From assembly GCF_003217355.1 (NCBI RefSeq), contig NZ_QJTK01000001.1:558001-622000 (forward strand): a stretch of 64,000 bases of DNA, written 5' to 3'. Positions 18,401 to 27,280 of the stretch are shown one piece after another; position 1 is the first letter of the stretch, and every line of letters starts with the position of its first letter. Below the pieces are notes generated by a model that was not told where the DNA came from, did not search any database, and saw only the letters and a list, made by a program, of their open reading frames with translations. Source of the DNA: Rhodobacter viridis. Lineage in GTDB: Bacteria; Pseudomonadota; Alphaproteobacteria; Rhodobacterales; Rhodobacteraceae. The position numbers and the translations under genes were made by a program.

Positions 18401-20523
18401 GAATGGTCCTCGGCCGTGGTCGCGGTGTCGTTCACCGCATCCGGACGGTGGTTGACGTCATCGCCGGTGATGTTCTCGATCTCGGTGAAGTTGAGCGAGC
18501 CGGTGACGTTGCCATCGGCATCCAGGAATTGCACGGTGCCGTTATGGCCGTTGCCATTGCTGTCGACGGTCTGGTTGATCACGCGCCAGTCGCCCTGGCC
18601 GGTGATGTCGAGCGTGTCGTAATCGTCGCCGCCCGCGCCGCCATCGACGGTATCGCCCGCCGCGCCATGAATCACGTCGCGGTCATCGCCCGCCGAGATC
18701 CGGTCATTGCCCGCACCGCCGGTGATATTGTCGTTGCCGCCCTGGCCCAGGATGGTGTCGTCGCCATCGCCGCCCGACAGCGTGTCGGCCCCGGCCACGT
18801 CGGGATCAACCGCCGAAACGGTCGAGCAGGTCAGGTCGGTCACGGTGATCGCCTGATCCGAATTGCCACCGTTGTTGTAGTCGATCTCGATGCGGGCGAC
18901 GGTGCCGTCGATATGCACCAGAACCGAACCCTGCGCCGAGGCCGAGGACAGCGAACCGTTGTCGACATCATGGCCGGTGACGGTGCCGTTCGAAACGGTC
19001 TGCGCGCCTTCGACGGTGTAGGTCACGTTCAGCAGGTGGCCCTGCGCATCATAGGCGCGGACGGTGACGATATCCTGATGGTAGTCGCAGCTGTTGCCGA
19101 CATCGATATCGTTGATGCGGAAGCTGACATCGGTCACCGCCGAGGCGTAATCGGCATTGGTCGAAGCGAAGTTCAGCGAGGTGGTCGAGGTGTTGCCCGC
19201 CCCGCCATTGCCGTAAAGCCGCAGCCCGCCCGAGGCGTTCAGCCCGTCGCCCGCCTCGACATATTGCGTTTCGGTGGTCGAGGTCGCCGTGGCACCGCAG
19301 GTCTGGTCGGCGAAGCCGAAGGTGACCTTCACGCCGCCCATGTCATAGGACGAGCCATTGGTGATCGTGCCGCAGCTCTGGCCGAATTTCTGCCAGTCCA
19401 TCGTCAGATCGACCGAGGCCGCGCCGCTGTCGAGATCGCCGTCGCCCTCGATATAGTCGTTGCCCGACCCGCCCTCGATGCTGTCGTTGTCGGCACCACC
19501 ATAAAGGCTGTCGTTGCCGCCCATGCCCGAGATCGTGTCGTTCCCGTCCATGCCGTGGAAGACGTTGGTGAAGGTGTCGGCGGGGGTGGTGCCCTGCTGG
19601 TCGAAGCCGGTCAGGCTGTCGTTGTAATCCGAGCCGATCACGCCATCGACGCCGGAGCTGACGGAATCGCCCGCCGCATCGCCGCCCGAGAGCACGCCGG
19701 TGTTCAGGTTCACGTTCACCGCCGCGCCGGAGTTCGAATAGTCGATGACGTCAAGGCCGGTGCCGCCCGTGAACGTGTCATTGCCCGCACCGCCGACAAA
19801 GGTGTCGTCGCCCGCGCCGCCAAACAGCGCGTCATTGTCGGCGCCGCCGTTGATCAGGTCGTTGCCGTCTTCGCCGTAAACGGTGTCATTGCCCGCACCC
19901 GACAGGATCGTGTCATTGCCCGCGCCCGCAACGACGCTGTCGGCATTGCCGCCCTGGTAGTCGTTGTGATCGATCATGTCGCCTTCCGGGTCGCCGGTGT
20001 AGCTCGTGTCGATCAGATCGGCACCCGCGGTGCCTTCGACGATGCCGTCAAGCGTCGGATAGGTCGCGAGGCAGGAATAGGGAACCGAGGGGCAGTTGTC
20101 GGTGCAGGAAACGACCGTATAGGTCACGCCCGCCTTCAGCGCCGAGGTGGAGACGATGCCGACCATGTCGTTGTCGGCCATCTCGAAGGCATAGACGGTG
20201 ATGTATTGCGCGGGATCGGTGCAACCGGCGGGGGCGACGGTATAGGCATATTCGGGGGTGATGCGGCCGGAGGCGGAGGTGTAGCTCGAACCTTCAAGCG
20301 TCTCGCTCGAGTTCAGCGTCTGATCCAGATCGCCATCGTTGAAGCAGCTGTCGTTGTCACGCACGGTGATCTGATTGACCGTCGCGCCCGAGGCGATGGA
20401 GAAGGTCGCGCCAGCGGCATTGCTGAGCCCGACGGCGCTGTCCGCGAAAAGACCGGCTTTCGAAGATGTGATGTTCGACAAATCCCACGCGAAAATCGTG
20501 TGATCGCTGAAAGTATAGGTCAT
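12499..20523 (-). CDS. Giant RTX / cadherin-like repeat protein with C-terminal Hint domain
   Basis: The 2674-residue acidic protein is built of modules. A unique N-terminal region (about 1-158) holds several cysteines. Four super-modules begin at about residues 160, 877, 1513 and 1928, each opening with a DGxVxGTxxxDLID...YTGDPxGDMxDH pattern and continuing with RTX nonapeptides (GGAGNDTL type). Two pairs of cadherin-like/VCBS-type repeats lie at about 690-870 and 1335-1510 (VLANDTDxDGDTLTVT ... YTVSDGHGG). The Hint domain is at about 2477-2630 (PCFTPGTLVATPRG, VSPNHRMLV). There is no signal peptide; type I secretion, Ca2+ binding and an adhesin or biofilm role are inferences. A 2747-codon open frame on the opposite strand is a shadow of the repeats. 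Confidence 0.9.
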   Translation of the reverse strand: MTYTFSDHTIFAWDLSNITSSKAGLFADSAVGLSNAAGATFSIASGATVNQITVRDNDSCFNDGDLDQTLNSSETLEGSSYTSASGRITPEYAYTVAPAGCTDPAQYITVYAFEMADNDMVGIVSTSALKAGVTYTVVSCTDNCPSVPYSCLATYPTLDGIVEGTAGADLIDTSYTGDPEGDMIDHNDYQGGNADSVVAGAGNDTILSGAGNDTVYGEDGNDLINGGADNDALFGGAGDDTFVGGAGNDTFTGGTGLDVIDYSNSGAAVNVNLNTGVLSGGDAAGDSVSSGVDGVIGSDYNDSLTGFDQQGTTPADTFTNVFHGMDGNDTISGMGGNDSLYGGADNDSIEGGSGNDYIEGDGDLDSGAASVDLTMDWQKFGQSCGTITNGSSYDMGGVKVTFGFADQTCGATATSTTETQYVEAGDGLNASGGLRLYGNGGAGNTSTTSLNFASTNADYASAVTDVSFRINDIDVGNSCDYHQDIVTVRAYDAQGHLLNVTYTVEGAQTVSNGTVTGHDVDNGSLSSASAQGSVLVHIDGTVARIEIDYNNGGNSDQAITVTDLTCSTVSAVDPDVAGADTLSGGDGDDTILGQGGNDNITGGAGNDRISAGDDRDVIHGAAGDTVDGGAGGDDYDTLDITGQGDWRVINQTVDSNGNGHNGTVQFLDADGNVTGSLNFTEIENITGDDVNHRPDAVNDTATTAEDHSTTISVLANDTDPDGDTLTVTGATAAHGTVTINANGTLTYTPNANYNGTDTITYTVRDPDGLTDTATVNVTVTPENDAPDAVNDTAATNYQTAVNVAVLANDTDIDGDTLTVTAATSPNGTVTINANGTITFTPATGFSGDTTITYTVSDGHGGVDTATVTVTVGADPRDGVVEGTAGDDLIDYNYTGDPEGDLIDHGDAILPGQGPEDDIVEAGAGNDTVRSGAGNDSINAGAGNDSVDGGTGNDTTLGGDGNDTLVGGAGNDSLVGGLGDDSLDGGADNDTLLGNDGRDTLIGGDGNDSLDGGADNDSLNGGAGNDTLKGELGNDTLTGGNGNDLADGGEGNDLIDTSGTTSSPDIGYPGQYGADTNPNDDRDTVIAGTGDDTIRTGDDADSIDAGQGNDVIDAGVDADTVQAGMGDDLVIGGEGSDSLTGGDGNDTIYADNGPGTTSSTEIPDATDAAPNNGDDTVYGGGGNDVIYGGDDSDVLSGDAGNDTLDGGIDDDTLLGGDGLDSLLGGDGKDSLSGGTGADTLVGGAGADTVSGGDDRDLINGAAGDVVDGGAGGDDYDTLDITGQGNWRLVNTSTDSNGNGINGTVEFLDAHGAVTGSINFTEIEKVVGDQVGPVANDDTATVEEDKSVIIDVLGNDSDANGDTLSVTAATSPNGTVTINPNGTLTFTPNANYNGPATISYTVSDGHGGTDTGTVNVTVTPVNDAPDAVNDTAATNYQTAVNVAVLANDTDIDGDTLTVTSATSPNGTVTINANGTITFTPANGFSGDATINYTVSDGHGGTDTAIVTVTVGCDPRDGYVDGTAAGDLIDTSYTGDPQGDMVDHSDAILPGDAPNDDRIRAGAGNDTVLAGLGDDTVWAGTGNDSVEGGDGDDSLLGEGGADTLRGGDGNDTVDGGDDNDLVIGGKGDDSLLGGAGNDTLEGVAGNDTALGGTGDDSITTGTGSDRVEGGDGNDVINTRNDAASPDIAYPGLYPADTDPNDDRDTVLGGAGNDSILTGDDADSVDGGTGNDTIDSGVDADTVLGGEGDDSITSGCGSDVVDGGAGNDTIYGGLGPTVPDIINVPDATDLVPNNGMDTIHGGDGNDVIYGEDDDDQIYGDAGNDTLDGGIDEDTILGGTGNDSIIGGQGADSMAGGDDRDTFRVATAAAGSGDVIDGNEGGDDYDTLDLTGAGRTNIIYDPHNAENGTVQFLDADGNVVGTLNFTNIENIITDGDGIVEGTDGADLIDYDYTGDPEGDMIDHNDALIPGDGPQDDRVVAGAGNDTILSGLGDDTVDAGSGNDSVQAGAGDDSVSGGAGNDTILGESGDDTLDGGAGDDSVIGGLDDDSIRGGEGNDTLDGRSGLDTIDGGAGNDSIDGGDGNDSVTGGTGNDTLYGELGDDTLTGGDGNDLVDGGDGADLIDTSGTTSRPDLAYPGLYGADTNPNDDRDTVIAGVGNDTIRTGDDADSIDAGQGNDVIDAGDDADTVQAGIGDDLVIGGEGSDSLTGGDGNDTIYADNGPGTTSPTEVADATDPVPQNGMDTVHGGEGNDVIYGGDDDDVLTGDNGNDFIDGGIDEDTITGGEGNDTLLGGAGNDSLDGGSASDTLDGGTGNDTLAGGEGDDSITGGEGDDLASGGTGQDTVHGGAGADTIAGDDGDDRLYGDAGADSLTGGQGQDLLEGGAGNDTLVGGDGVDTLSGGDDRDMFLVTSRDVGNHDIIDGNEGGDDWDTLDLSGSGRVKIIYDPTDPTYNPATGVGESGTVNFLDANGNVTGSLNFRNIEKVVPCFTPGTLVATPRGERLVEELREGDRILTRDNGIQEIRWIGRRDMNRAELIAAPHLKPVLIKAGSLGNGLPERDMLVSPNHRMLVANERTALYFEEHEVLVAAKHLIDNRGVKSVETLGTSYIHFMFDRHEVVLANGAWTESFQPGDQTLEGLGNAQRAEILELFPELRTREGIEAYGAARKILKKHEATLLQRR
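13864..14116 (-). repeat. Direct repeat copy 1 inside the RTX gene (partner 17053-17305)
   Basis: The 253-bp stretch matches 17053-17305 almost base for base at a constant offset of 3189 bp. It encodes the segment with the inserts YADNGPGTTS and NPNDDRDTV between RTX repeats. Conservation at the DNA level beyond coding need suggests recent duplication or gene conversion. Confidence 0.75.
15981..16266 (-). repeat. Direct repeat copy 1 inside the RTX gene (partner 17892-18177)
   Basis: The 286-bp stretch is nearly identical to 17892-18177 at an offset of 1911 bp and encodes one cadherin-like repeat with NYQTAVNVAVLANDTDIDGD. Recombination between the copies would remove exactly one super-module in frame, because 1911 is a multiple of three. 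Confidence 0.75.
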
Positions 20524-21430
20524 GGCAGCTTCTCCTTACCCCCACGGCGAAGACAATTCTCCGCGCGCCTTGCAATCTCGGCCCTGCCCCGCGCAGGTCC
20601 TTTACTCGTCCTCACGGGTCTCCCCGCCACCGCCGTGAGACCTTGAAACCGTCGGGCTGGATCAGGGATGCACAAAGCCACCCGCCGAAATGGCGGTTTT
20701 GCAGACTTGCTTCGGTGTCGTTTTTCGGGGTGGCAGATCACCCCTTCTACGGCAGCACCACTTCAACCTTCCCGAGGATCCGAAGATCTCGATCGTCACA
20801 GGCCGCCCCCACGGCCCGCGCCCAAAGTCGGGCCCCGTACTGATACCAAGAGCTTGTCCTTCGGGGAACGGGAATCTGCCCAAATCTCGCCCAGATTTTT
20901 CCGCGAACACTCCTTGGTTGTCCCATTCGCGCCGTTATTTCGGACCTATCGCGCCCAGATTGTTTCCCGCGCCGTTTCGGCGCCCCAAGAAAATACTGGC
21001 CATTTCACTAAAATTTGTCCTGTTTACCGGGAATTAACGATGACCCGATGGGGGAGGCACCGCTCGTCATCGCCCCCCGGCCCGGCAAGTGTTTCCACTT
21101 GCTCGACAATGCCGCCGCGGCGCCGTTTCCGGACCATGATCAATCTTGGCGCGTGGCCGGAACAATTCCAGACCCCCGATTGTTCCGCAAACGCCACCAA
21201 AGTGACCGAAACCGCTGCTTTGTTCGCCGCCCAGAAGATCGCACCCCGAATCACATTTTGCTAACCAGAACCGGCACATGGCCGCCGACTCTCACCTGCG
21301 GGGAACTGTCGCGGGGGGCCGATCTTCCTGCCGCGCTGCGCGCAAGGCGATGCTGCCACGCCGGGCTGCCCCTTTGCCTGCCCAAGCCGGAGCGCTATAG
21401 TTAAGCGGCTTCACATTCCGCGAGGGGCGC
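20524..21430. other. Gene-free interval with hairpins, upstream of the giant RTX gene
   Basis: No open frame in this 0.9-kb gap has a ribosome site or a recognisable protein. It should hold the promoters of the RTX gene (leftward) and ppk2 (rightward). Perfect inverted repeats are GCAAGTG-TTTC-CACTTGC (21085-21102) and CGGAACAAT/ATTGTTCCG with a 12-base spacer (21158-21187). TTTA-N7-TTAA at 21023-21037 is one base short of the CtrA consensus. The base composition is less GC-rich than its surroundings. Confidence 0.5.
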
Positions 21431-22372
21431 ATGTCCAAAGATCAGAAGACCAGCGAAAAGGCCAAATCGGACACGCGCGACGAGGCCCCCGCCAGGGACC
21501 GCCCCGACATTCCCTTCGTCGGCGAGATCACGCATTTCCTGCACAAGGAGGCGCCCGAGGCGCTGCGCAGGGCGATCGAAACCGCGAAACCCGACGAGAT
21601 CCTTTGCCCCTCCTTTCCCTATCGTCAGGAGATGTCGAAAAAGGATTATGCGGCGCAGATGGAGGCGCTGCAGGTCGAGTTGGTGAAGATGAGCTGGGGG
21701 CTGAAAAAGGCCGGGCGGCGGCTGGTCGTTCTGTTCGAGGGCCGCGATGCCGCGGGCAAGGGCGGCACGATCGAGCGGCTGCGCGAGAACCTGAACCCGC
21801 GGCAGGCGAATATCGTCGCGCTGCCGACGCCGACCGAACGCGAACAGAGCCAGTGGTATTTTCAGCGCTACGTCGAGCGCCTGCCCGCAGCCGGGGAAAT
21901 CGCGCTCTTTGACCGGTCGTGGTACAACCGCGGCGTGGTCGAACATGTCTTCGGTTTCTGCACGCCCGAGCAGCGCACGCGTTTCTTCGCCCAGCTGCCC
22001 GGCTTCGAGAAGATGCTCGTCGACGAGGGCATCGTGCTGGTGAAACTCTGGCTCTCGGTCGACCGGGCCGAGCAGCTCAAGCGCTTCCTCGATCGCGAGC
22101 AGGACCCGCTCAAGCAATGGAAGCTGAGCTGGATCGACGTCGAGGGGTTGAAGAAATGGGATGCCTATACGGTTGCCATCGCGGAAACGCTGCGCTGGTC
22201 GGACACGGCCCATGCGCCCTGGACGGTGATCCGCGCCGATGACAAGTACCGCGCCCGAATCGCCGCGATCCAGACGGTGCTGGGCGCGCTCGATTATCCG
22301 GGCAAGGACCGCGATGCGATCGGTCAGCCCGATCCGCTGATCTGCGGGGGCATCGATCACATCGATGGCTAA
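21431..22372 (+). CDS. ppk2: Polyphosphate kinase 2
   Basis: The 313-residue PPK2 enzyme uses inorganic polyphosphate to phosphorylate nucleotides, or the reverse. The core motifs are all present: Walker [12 protein letters not shown] at residues 103-113, Walker B-like [12 protein letters not shown] near 161-172, and the lid region with [14 protein letters not shown] charged, disordered-looking N terminus of about 30 residues precedes it. GAGGGG sits just upstream of the ATG. The last eight bases overlap the start of a TetR gene, so the two are likely co-transcribed. Whether it prefers ADP, GDP or AMP cannot be read from the sequence. Confidence 0.95.
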   Translation: MSKDQKTSEKAKSDTRDEAPARDRPDIPFVGEITHFLHKEAPEALRRAIETAKPDEILCPSFPYRQEMSKKDYAAQMEALQVELVKMSWGLKKAGRRLVVLFEGRDAAGKGGTIERLRENLNPRQANIVALPTPTEREQSQWYFQRYVERLPAAGEIALFDRSWYNRGVVEHVFGFCTPEQRTRFFAQLPGFEKMLVDEGIVLVKLWLSVDRAEQLKRFLDREQDPLKQWKLSWIDVEGLKKWDAYTVAIAETLRWSDTAHAPWTVIRADDKYRARIAAIQTVLGALDYPGKDRDAIGQPDPLICGGIDHIDG

Positions 22373-22982
22373 GGCAGGATATCACCACGGAAATCTCCGC
22401 CAGGCGCTGGTCGAGGCGGCACTCTCGCTGATCTCGAGCCGGGGCGCGCAGGGCTTCACGCTGTCGGAAGCGGCGAAGGAGGCGGGCGTGACCCCCGCAG
22501 CCGTCTATCGGCATTTTGCCGGGCGCGAGGATCTGATCGCCGAATGCGCGCGGCAGGGCTATGCGATCTTTGCCGATCTGATGGAACATGCCTGGAACGG
22601 CGGCAAACCCTCGGCGCTCTCGGCTTTCGGCGCGACCGGGCGGGCCTATCTGGCTTTCGCGAAGAAATTCCCCGGCCATTACATGGCGATGTTCGAAAGC
22701 GGCCTCAGCCCGAACCGCTCGCCCGAACTCGCCGCGGGCATGGCGCGGGCCGAGGCGGTGGTGCTGAAGGCGACGCAGGCGCTTTCGGCCCATATCCCCG
22801 AGGGCCGCCGCCCGCCGCCGACGATGGTGGCCGCGCATGTGCGCGCGCTCAGCCACGGGGTCGTCGAGCTTTACGCCCGCGCGGCACCGGGCACGCAATC
22901 GCCCTTCACGCCCGAGGATCTGCTCGAAAGCGGCATCGGCGTCTATCTGCGCGGCCTCGGCCTGATCGCCCCGGACGGTTGA
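22365..22982 (+). CDS. TetR/AcrR family transcriptional regulator
   Basis: The 205-residue protein has an N-terminal TetR helix-turn-helix ([28 protein letters not shown], about residues 29-56). A ligand-binding C-terminal domain of the WHG type follows ([20 protein letters not shown]). It overlaps the end of ppk2 by eight bases, which suggests co-expression and possibly autoregulation of the pair. The ligand and targets are unknown. Confidence 0.88.
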   Translation: MAKAGYHHGNLRQALVEAALSLISSRGAQGFTLSEAAKEAGVTPAAVYRHFAGREDLIAECARQGYAIFADLMEHAWNGGKPSALSAFGATGRAYLAFAKKFPGHYMAMFESGLSPNRSPELAAGMARAEAVVLKATQALSAHIPEGRRPPPTMVAAHVRALSHGVVELYARAAPGTQSPFTPEDLLESGIGVYLRGLGLIAPDG

Positions 22983-22993
22983 AGGGCCGACCG

Positions 22994-23620
22994 TCAGAGG
23001 ATCGAGGCAAAGGCCCAAAGGCCAAAGCCCGCCATCGTCAGGCTCGACACCCGCCCGGTCCACAGCGCGAAAGCGGGCGGCAGCCGGTGGTGCAGCGCCG
23101 CGACAAGGCCCGACAAGAACGCCCACCAGCCGATCGAGCCCAGAAACACCCCCAAAACCAGCGCCACGATGGCCAGCCCCGATCCGGTCTGCGCCAGCCC
23201 CAACCCGGCAAAGATCGCGGCAAACAAAAGGATCGTCGGCGGGTTGGTGATCGTCAGCCCATAGGTGACGATCGTCGTGCGCAAAAGCCCCCGCGTCTCG
23301 GGCGCCCGCGCCGCGGCAGGCTCGGCCCCTGCGCCCCCCCGCGGCCAGCCGCTCCAGGCGAGATACATCAGGAAGGCCCCGCCGATCAGGCCCAGGGGCA
23401 GCGCGATGCGCTCGACCAGATCCTTGAAGACGGCAAAGCCGACCGCGGCCCCGGTGGCGAAGGTCAGATCGGCCAGCGCCGTGCCCAAACCGCCCGCGAC
23501 ACCCGCCCAGAAGCCGCGCGCCAGCGTGCGCTGGATGCACAAGGCCCCCATCGGCCCGATCGGCGCGGCGATCGCCAGCCCTATGAACAGCCCTTTTCCG
23601 AACAGCACCAGCGCGTCCAT
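22994..23620 (-). CDS. LysE family amino-acid exporter
   Basis: The 208-residue membrane protein has about six helices. It has the LysE/RhtB N terminus (FGKGLFIGLAIAAPIGPMGALCIQRTLARGFWAG), including the conserved P-G-P-like turn region. Members export basic or neutral amino acids driven by the proton gradient. It sits one base downstream of an Lrp/AsnC regulator on the same strand, a classical pairing in which the regulator senses the exported amino acid. The substrate is unknown. Confidence 0.88.
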   Translation of the reverse strand: MDALVLFGKGLFIGLAIAAPIGPMGALCIQRTLARGFWAGVAGGLGTALADLTFATGAAVGFAVFKDLVERIALPLGLIGGAFLMYLAWSGWPRGGAGAEPAAARAPETRGLLRTTIVTYGLTITNPPTILLFAAIFAGLGLAQTGSGLAIVALVLGVFLGSIGWWAFLSGLVAALHHRLPPAFALWTGRVSSLTMAGFGLWAFASIL

Positions 23621-23621
23621 T

Positions 23622-24071
23622 CTATCTCCTGTAGCGAAACGGCGGCTCGACCACGGTCGAGAGCGCCAGCATGGTTTCGGTCCGCGCGATCCAGCCCGCG
23701 CGCTTCAGCGCGACCAGAAACGCCTCGACCGCGACGAGCGAGGCAACACGGATCTGCACCAGATAGGACCAGCCCCCGGTGACATGATGACAGGCGGTGA
23801 CGGCGGTATTGTCGGCGATGGCGGCGCGAAAGGCAGCCTCGTCGATGCCCTCGGCCAGCGCGATCCAGACGAAGGCGGCAACGGGCAGGCCCACCGCCTC
23901 GGGATCGACATCGGCGAGCGTCCGGCGCAGCACGCCGCGCTCGATCAACCGCCGCAGCCGATCATTGACCGCCGAGGGCGAGAGCCCCACCCGCGCCCCT
24001 AGCTGCGCCATCGACTGCCGCGCATCCTCGCCCAGAAGGGCGCAAATCTTTCTGTCGATCTCGTCCATCAC
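23622..24071 (-). CDS. Lrp/AsnC family transcriptional regulator
   Basis: The 149-residue protein has an N-terminal AsnC winged helix (DRKICALLGEDARQSMAQLGARVGLSPSAVNDRLRRL, about residues 5-41). A C-terminal RAM ligand-binding domain has the GGWSYLVQIRV strand. Length and layout match the family. Its stop is one base from the start of the LysE exporter, so it probably controls that gene in response to an amino acid. Confidence 0.92.
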   Translation of the reverse strand: MMDEIDRKICALLGEDARQSMAQLGARVGLSPSAVNDRLRRLIERGVLRRTLADVDPEAVGLPVAAFVWIALAEGIDEAAFRAAIADNTAVTACHHVTGGWSYLVQIRVASLVAVEAFLVALKRAGWIARTETMLALSTVVEPPFRYRR

Positions 24072-24360
24072 CGCGATTCATCCGCTCAAATAGCCCTTCG
24101 ACCGGATCATCGCCGATGCGCGCTTAATTGCAACGGATGTTTTTCACCCGCCGGACATCGTCCGGCTGCCGCGCTTGCCCCCACCGCCCGACCGCATGAC
24201 ATCCGGTTTCCCGCAGGAAAGCCCCTGCAGCACGGTTGTTTTTGACCGCGGGAAAGGGGCCTCCGTGGCGGTGATGAAAAAGTTTGCCCGAGGATGAAAA
24301 AACCGGTTGCGCCCCCCGGAGGCTCACGTTAAACCCCCGCCTCACGACGACCCCTGATGC

Positions 24361-24450
24361 GGAGAGGTGGCAGAGTGGTCGATTGCGGCGGTCTCGAAAA
24401 CCGTTGACCCTGCAAGGGGTCCGAGGGTTCGAATCCCTCCCTCTCCGCCA
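24361..24450 (+). tRNA. tRNA-Ser (anticodon CGA)
   Basis: The acceptor arm GGAGAGG (24361-24367) pairs with CCTCTCC (24440-24446), followed by G and an encoded CCA. The anticodon loop CTCGAAA gives anticodon CGA, reading UCG serine codons. The T arm GAGGGTTCGAATCCCTC is present. The long variable arm expected of class II tRNASer lies between, and the total of 90 bases fits. Confidence 0.97.
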
Positions 24451-24570
24451 CTTATCCAAGTGGTTCCGTCGTTCCTCAGGACATCACAAGCGCTTTCGCG
24501 ACGCAAGTTATGCGCCCAAATCGCATGTTCTCTGCGGCAAGGTCTCGCGCCTCCGGACCCTCCCCCCCAT

Positions 24571-24605
24571 GAGAAAACCCGGTCCTGCGGGTGCAGGGCC
24601 GGGTT
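24571..24605 (-). terminator. Terminator of the small membrane protein gene
   Basis: On the minus strand AACCCGG and CCGGGTT (plus 24576-24582 and 24599-24605), with an inner CCTGC/GCAGG pair, form a long hairpin followed by TTTTCTC. It lies 28 bases beyond the stop at 24634. Confidence 0.75.
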
Positions 24606-24633
24606 CGGCTTTCGTCACAGGCCGTGCGCGGCG

Positions 24634-24840
24634 TCAGGCGTCTTTCGACGCCTTCTCGGCCGGGGGCGTGTAGGTGTGGATCAGCACATAGTAGCAATAG
24701 GCCGCAGCGCCGATGAACAGGACCGGCCACAGGATGCCGCCCAGGAACACCGCCTCGAACACGGCCCAGCCGACGAGGAAGATCACGGGCAAAAGCCGCA
24801 TCGGCAGCGGGCGCAGCATGGGATGATCGAAAATGGCCAA
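24634..24840 (-). CDS. Small two-helix membrane protein, unknown function
   Basis: The 68-residue product starts from TTG at 24840, chosen because GGAGGG lies seven bases upstream; the next ATG is at 24819. Longer ATG-initiated frames to 24960 read through the ribosome site and have poor composition. Two hydrophobic helices (LPVIFLVGWAVFEAVFLGGILWPVLFIGAAAYCYYVLI) are followed by a charged tail. I do not recognise a family. The gene is flanked by terminators on both sides and looks like a single unit. Confidence 0.65.
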   Translation of the reverse strand: MAIFDHPMLRPLPMRLLPVIFLVGWAVFEAVFLGGILWPVLFIGAAAYCYYVLIHTYTPPAEKASKDA

Positions 24841-24956
24841 GGATGGGCCCTCCCTCGGGTGGGTTGCAGATCGCGGAGTGCCCTTTGCGCCCCGCGCGGG
24901 CAAACTTTGCCAAGGAGGGCGCAAAGTCAATGGCACGCGATGCCGCCCCCGACGCG

Positions 24957-24988
24957 CCAAAAGGCCCCGCGCGAGGTGCGGGGCCTTT
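24957..24988 (-). terminator. Terminator of katG
   Basis: AAGGCCCCGC (24961-24970) and GCGGGGCCTT (24978-24987) form a perfect 10-bp stem around a 7-base loop. Read leftward it ends in CCTTTTGG, 27 bases past the katG stop. Confidence 0.8.
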
Positions 24989-25015
24989 CGGGAGTAACGC
25001 CAGGCTCCGGGCGGC

Positions 25016-27217
<2,202 letters not shown>

Positions 27218-27265
27218 TTAAGCGGCGGTGATGATAAATTCCAATTGCATTATCCGAAGGTCGCG

Positions 27266-27280
27266 ATAGTTTTTTCCTAT
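27266..27280. promoter_or_regulatory. OxyR-type half operator in the katG-oxyR gap
   Basis: ATAG-TTTTTTC-CTAT fits the OxyR element ATAG-N7-CTAT exactly. It overlaps the first possible oxyR start codon (27279), which favours the in-frame ATG at 27294 or points to steric autorepression. A second imperfect arm, GATAA...TTATC, lies just upstream on the katG side. Confidence 0.5.

Noticed and set aside
12499-20523. RTX repeat DNA considered as a CRISPR or satellite array
   Set aside because: The short repeats are in frame, encode Ca2+-binding nonapeptides and vary in sequence; there are no uniform spacers.
12403-20646. 2747-codon open frame on the plus strand opposite the giant RTX gene
   Set aside because: It arises from the repetitive high-GC codon pattern of the real gene (GGN-AAC/GAC repeats read backwards). 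The minus-strand product has RTX, cadherin-like and Hint motifs; the plus-strand product is an Ala/Val/Asp/Arg-rich low-complexity string without a ribosome site.
20668-21264. 198-codon plus-strand frame in the gene-free gap
   Set aside because: No ribosome site, irregular composition, no recognisable motif, and it contains perfect hairpins.
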